Assembly: GCA_965649545.1 (NCBI GenBank)
Contig: CBFGLF010000114.1
Location: forward strand, 1 to 5,568
Source of the DNA: CABHOJ01 sp965649545
GTDB lineage: Bacteria > Pseudomonadota > Gammaproteobacteria > Burkholderiales > Methylophilaceae
DNA length: 5,568 nt
Reading direction: 5' to 3'
In this document: one piece after another, positions 4,874 to 5,568 of the stretch
Layout of the letters: each line of letters begins with the position of its first letter
How positions within the stretch are numbered: the stretch's first letter is position 1
Position numbers and translations under genes: made by a program
The notes under the pieces: generated by a model
The model's input: only the letters and a program-made list of their open reading frames with translations
Told to the model about the DNA's origin: nothing
The model's database searches: none

Positions 4874-4900
4874 GTTGCTGGGTGGCCTTGAAACGACTGC

Positions 4901-5281
4901 TTACATCGTGTGTGTGGGGCGGGCTGACTTCAACGCACCGCCAAGCAGTCCCTCGATCTTGTTACGTGCCTCGACACCACCGTCCTTATCACTGAATTGC
5001 ACGCCTATGCCCTGCGGACGGCTACCTTGGGTGACCGGCGTGAGCCAGATGACATGCCCGACGACCTTGAGCTTGACAGGGTCGTCCAGCAGACTCAACA
5101 ACATGAAGACTTCATCTCCGACCTTGAAGCTCTTGTTGGTCGGGATGAACAGCCCGCCGCCCTTAACAAACGGCATATAGGCTGCATACAAGGCGGCCTT
5201 CTCCTTGATGGCAAGAGAAAGGACACCCGGTTTGGGCGCGCTGGCTGCAGAATCTGATGTGGGCGTCGCTTGTGTGTTCAC
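4901..5281 (-). CDS. pilZ: PilZ-domain type IV pilus assembly protein
   Basis: 126 residues. After a disordered N-terminus (1-18), the PilZ barrel covers about 20-118, with AALYAAYMPFVKGGGLFIPT (29-48), GDEVFMLLSL (55-64), GHVIWLTP (75-82) and GIGVQFSD (91-98), ending ARPTHTM. These are typical of PilZ itself, needed for type IV pilus assembly and twitching through contact with PilB and FimX. The c-di-GMP-binding RxxxR and (D/N)xSxxG motifs are missing, as in the founding PilZ, so it probably does not bind the nucleotide. The GTG start overlaps the holB stop in GTGA, pointing to translational coupling. Confidence 0.92.
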   Translation of the reverse strand: MNTQATPTSDSAASAPKPGVLSLAIKEKAALYAAYMPFVKGGGLFIPTNKSFKVGDEVFMLLSLLDDPVKLKVVGHVIWLTPVTQGSRPQGIGVQFSDKDGGVEARNKIEGLLGGALKSARPTHTM

Positions 5282-5568
5282 GGCTTGGTCTGTGTCAGAA
5301 ATAATTGCGTATATTGAATCAGAAGGCTTTCCAGCTGCATCTCGTTATTCAGTGGATGCGTGGCTGACTTTCTGGCTTCATCCAGTTTGCGCTGATAATC
5401 CAGCAACAAGCCCAAGTCTACGCTTTTGGCCAATCCTTGCAAAGCGCCTTGCAGACTCGCGTGGTACCGGATCTGCCCTGTCATGCGAGCCGCCAATAGG
5501 TCGTACACCCATTTCTGCAAGACGGTGACGGCGATCTCCATCCCATGAGACACGAACTGAGGCGCACT
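5278..5568 (-). CDS. holB: DNA polymerase III delta prime subunit, C-terminal 96 residues, cut by window edge
   Basis: The frame is open to the right edge and ends with TGA at 5278. What is visible is all helical: VLQKWVYDLLAARMTG, RYHASLQGALQGLAKSVD, LDYQRKLDEARKSATHPLNNEMQLESLLIQYTQLF. This fits the C-terminal collar domain of HolB, where the NPLN/HPLN-x-x-LxLE-xLL pattern is characteristic. The P-loop ATPase-like part lies outside the window, so the call rests on this pattern and on its place before pilZ, which is standard in beta- and gammaproteobacteria. The product belongs to the clamp loader. The GTG at 5551-5553 is internal, not a real start. The stop overlaps the pilZ start by four bases. 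Confidence 0.88.
   Translation of the reverse strand, partial: SAPQFVSHGMEIAVTVLQKWVYDLLAARMTGQIRYHASLQGALQGLAKSVDLGLLLDYQRKLDEARKSATHPLNNEMQLESLLIQYTQLFLTQTKP

Noticed and set aside
4301..4891. 196-codon plus-strand open frame
   Set aside because: It lies antisense to the tatD-family gene, whose metal-ligand motifs are unmistakable; the plus-strand product has no recognisable pattern.
1..5568. Mobile-element ends, CRISPR arrays, tRNA or rRNA genes
   Set aside because: No transposase or integrase coding sequence, regularly spaced repeats, tRNA-like cloverleaf or rRNA sequence could be recognised, so transfer of the QS island remains only a hypothesis.

Overview
The window looks like chromosomal DNA of a beta- or gammaproteobacterium. 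The gene order holB-pilZ-tatD and the protein sequences suggest Betaproteobacteria most, perhaps a Nitrosomonadales/Methylophilaceae-type organism. This placement is an inference from recalled family sequences, not from a search. No tRNA, rRNA, CRISPR array or insertion sequence is visible.

Left edge (1-698, minus strand): the first 232 residues of a secreted, cellulase-like (GH clan A-type) TIM-barrel protein. The gene runs off the window and has no stop inside it. It is transcribed divergently from the next gene across a 229-bp AT-rich region carrying a TTGACA promoter, a perfect 9+9 bp inverted repeat and a 20-bp imperfect palindrome.

Centre (699-2877): a compact acyl-homoserine-lactone quorum-sensing island. 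A LuxR/LasR-type receptor (928-1653, +) converges with a small RsaL-type helix-turn-helix repressor (1630-1929, -). That repressor is divergent from a LuxI/LasI-type synthase (2127-2714, +). The order and orientations receptor> <rsaL synthase> match the Pseudomonas aeruginosa lasR-rsaL-lasI locus, and all three proteins carry las-like signatures. The rsaL/luxI interval has a 20-bp lux-box-like palindrome (2041-2060), an extra half-site facing rsaL, and two GCATAAC elements 21 bp apart over the presumed luxI promoter. The TGCATAA core also forms the inverted repeat before luxR. The likely circuit is a receptor-activated synthase damped by the RsaL-like protein, with the same repressor possibly acting on luxR. 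After luxI come a 9-bp-stem hairpin and a strong intrinsic terminator.

Right side (2878-5568, minus strand): a tightly packed housekeeping cluster read leftward: 3' end of holB (DNA polymerase III delta prime), pilZ (type IV pilus class), tatD-family nuclease, a PhnP-like metallo-beta-lactamase-fold hydrolase, and a small secreted protein with a BamE/SmpA-like look. Adjacent genes overlap by 4 or 10 nt or lie within about 50 nt, so most are probably one operon. It converges on luxI at the terminator.

The most interesting content is the las-type QS island, with its candidate RsaL and receptor operators, beside a secreted hydrolase that may be one of its targets.
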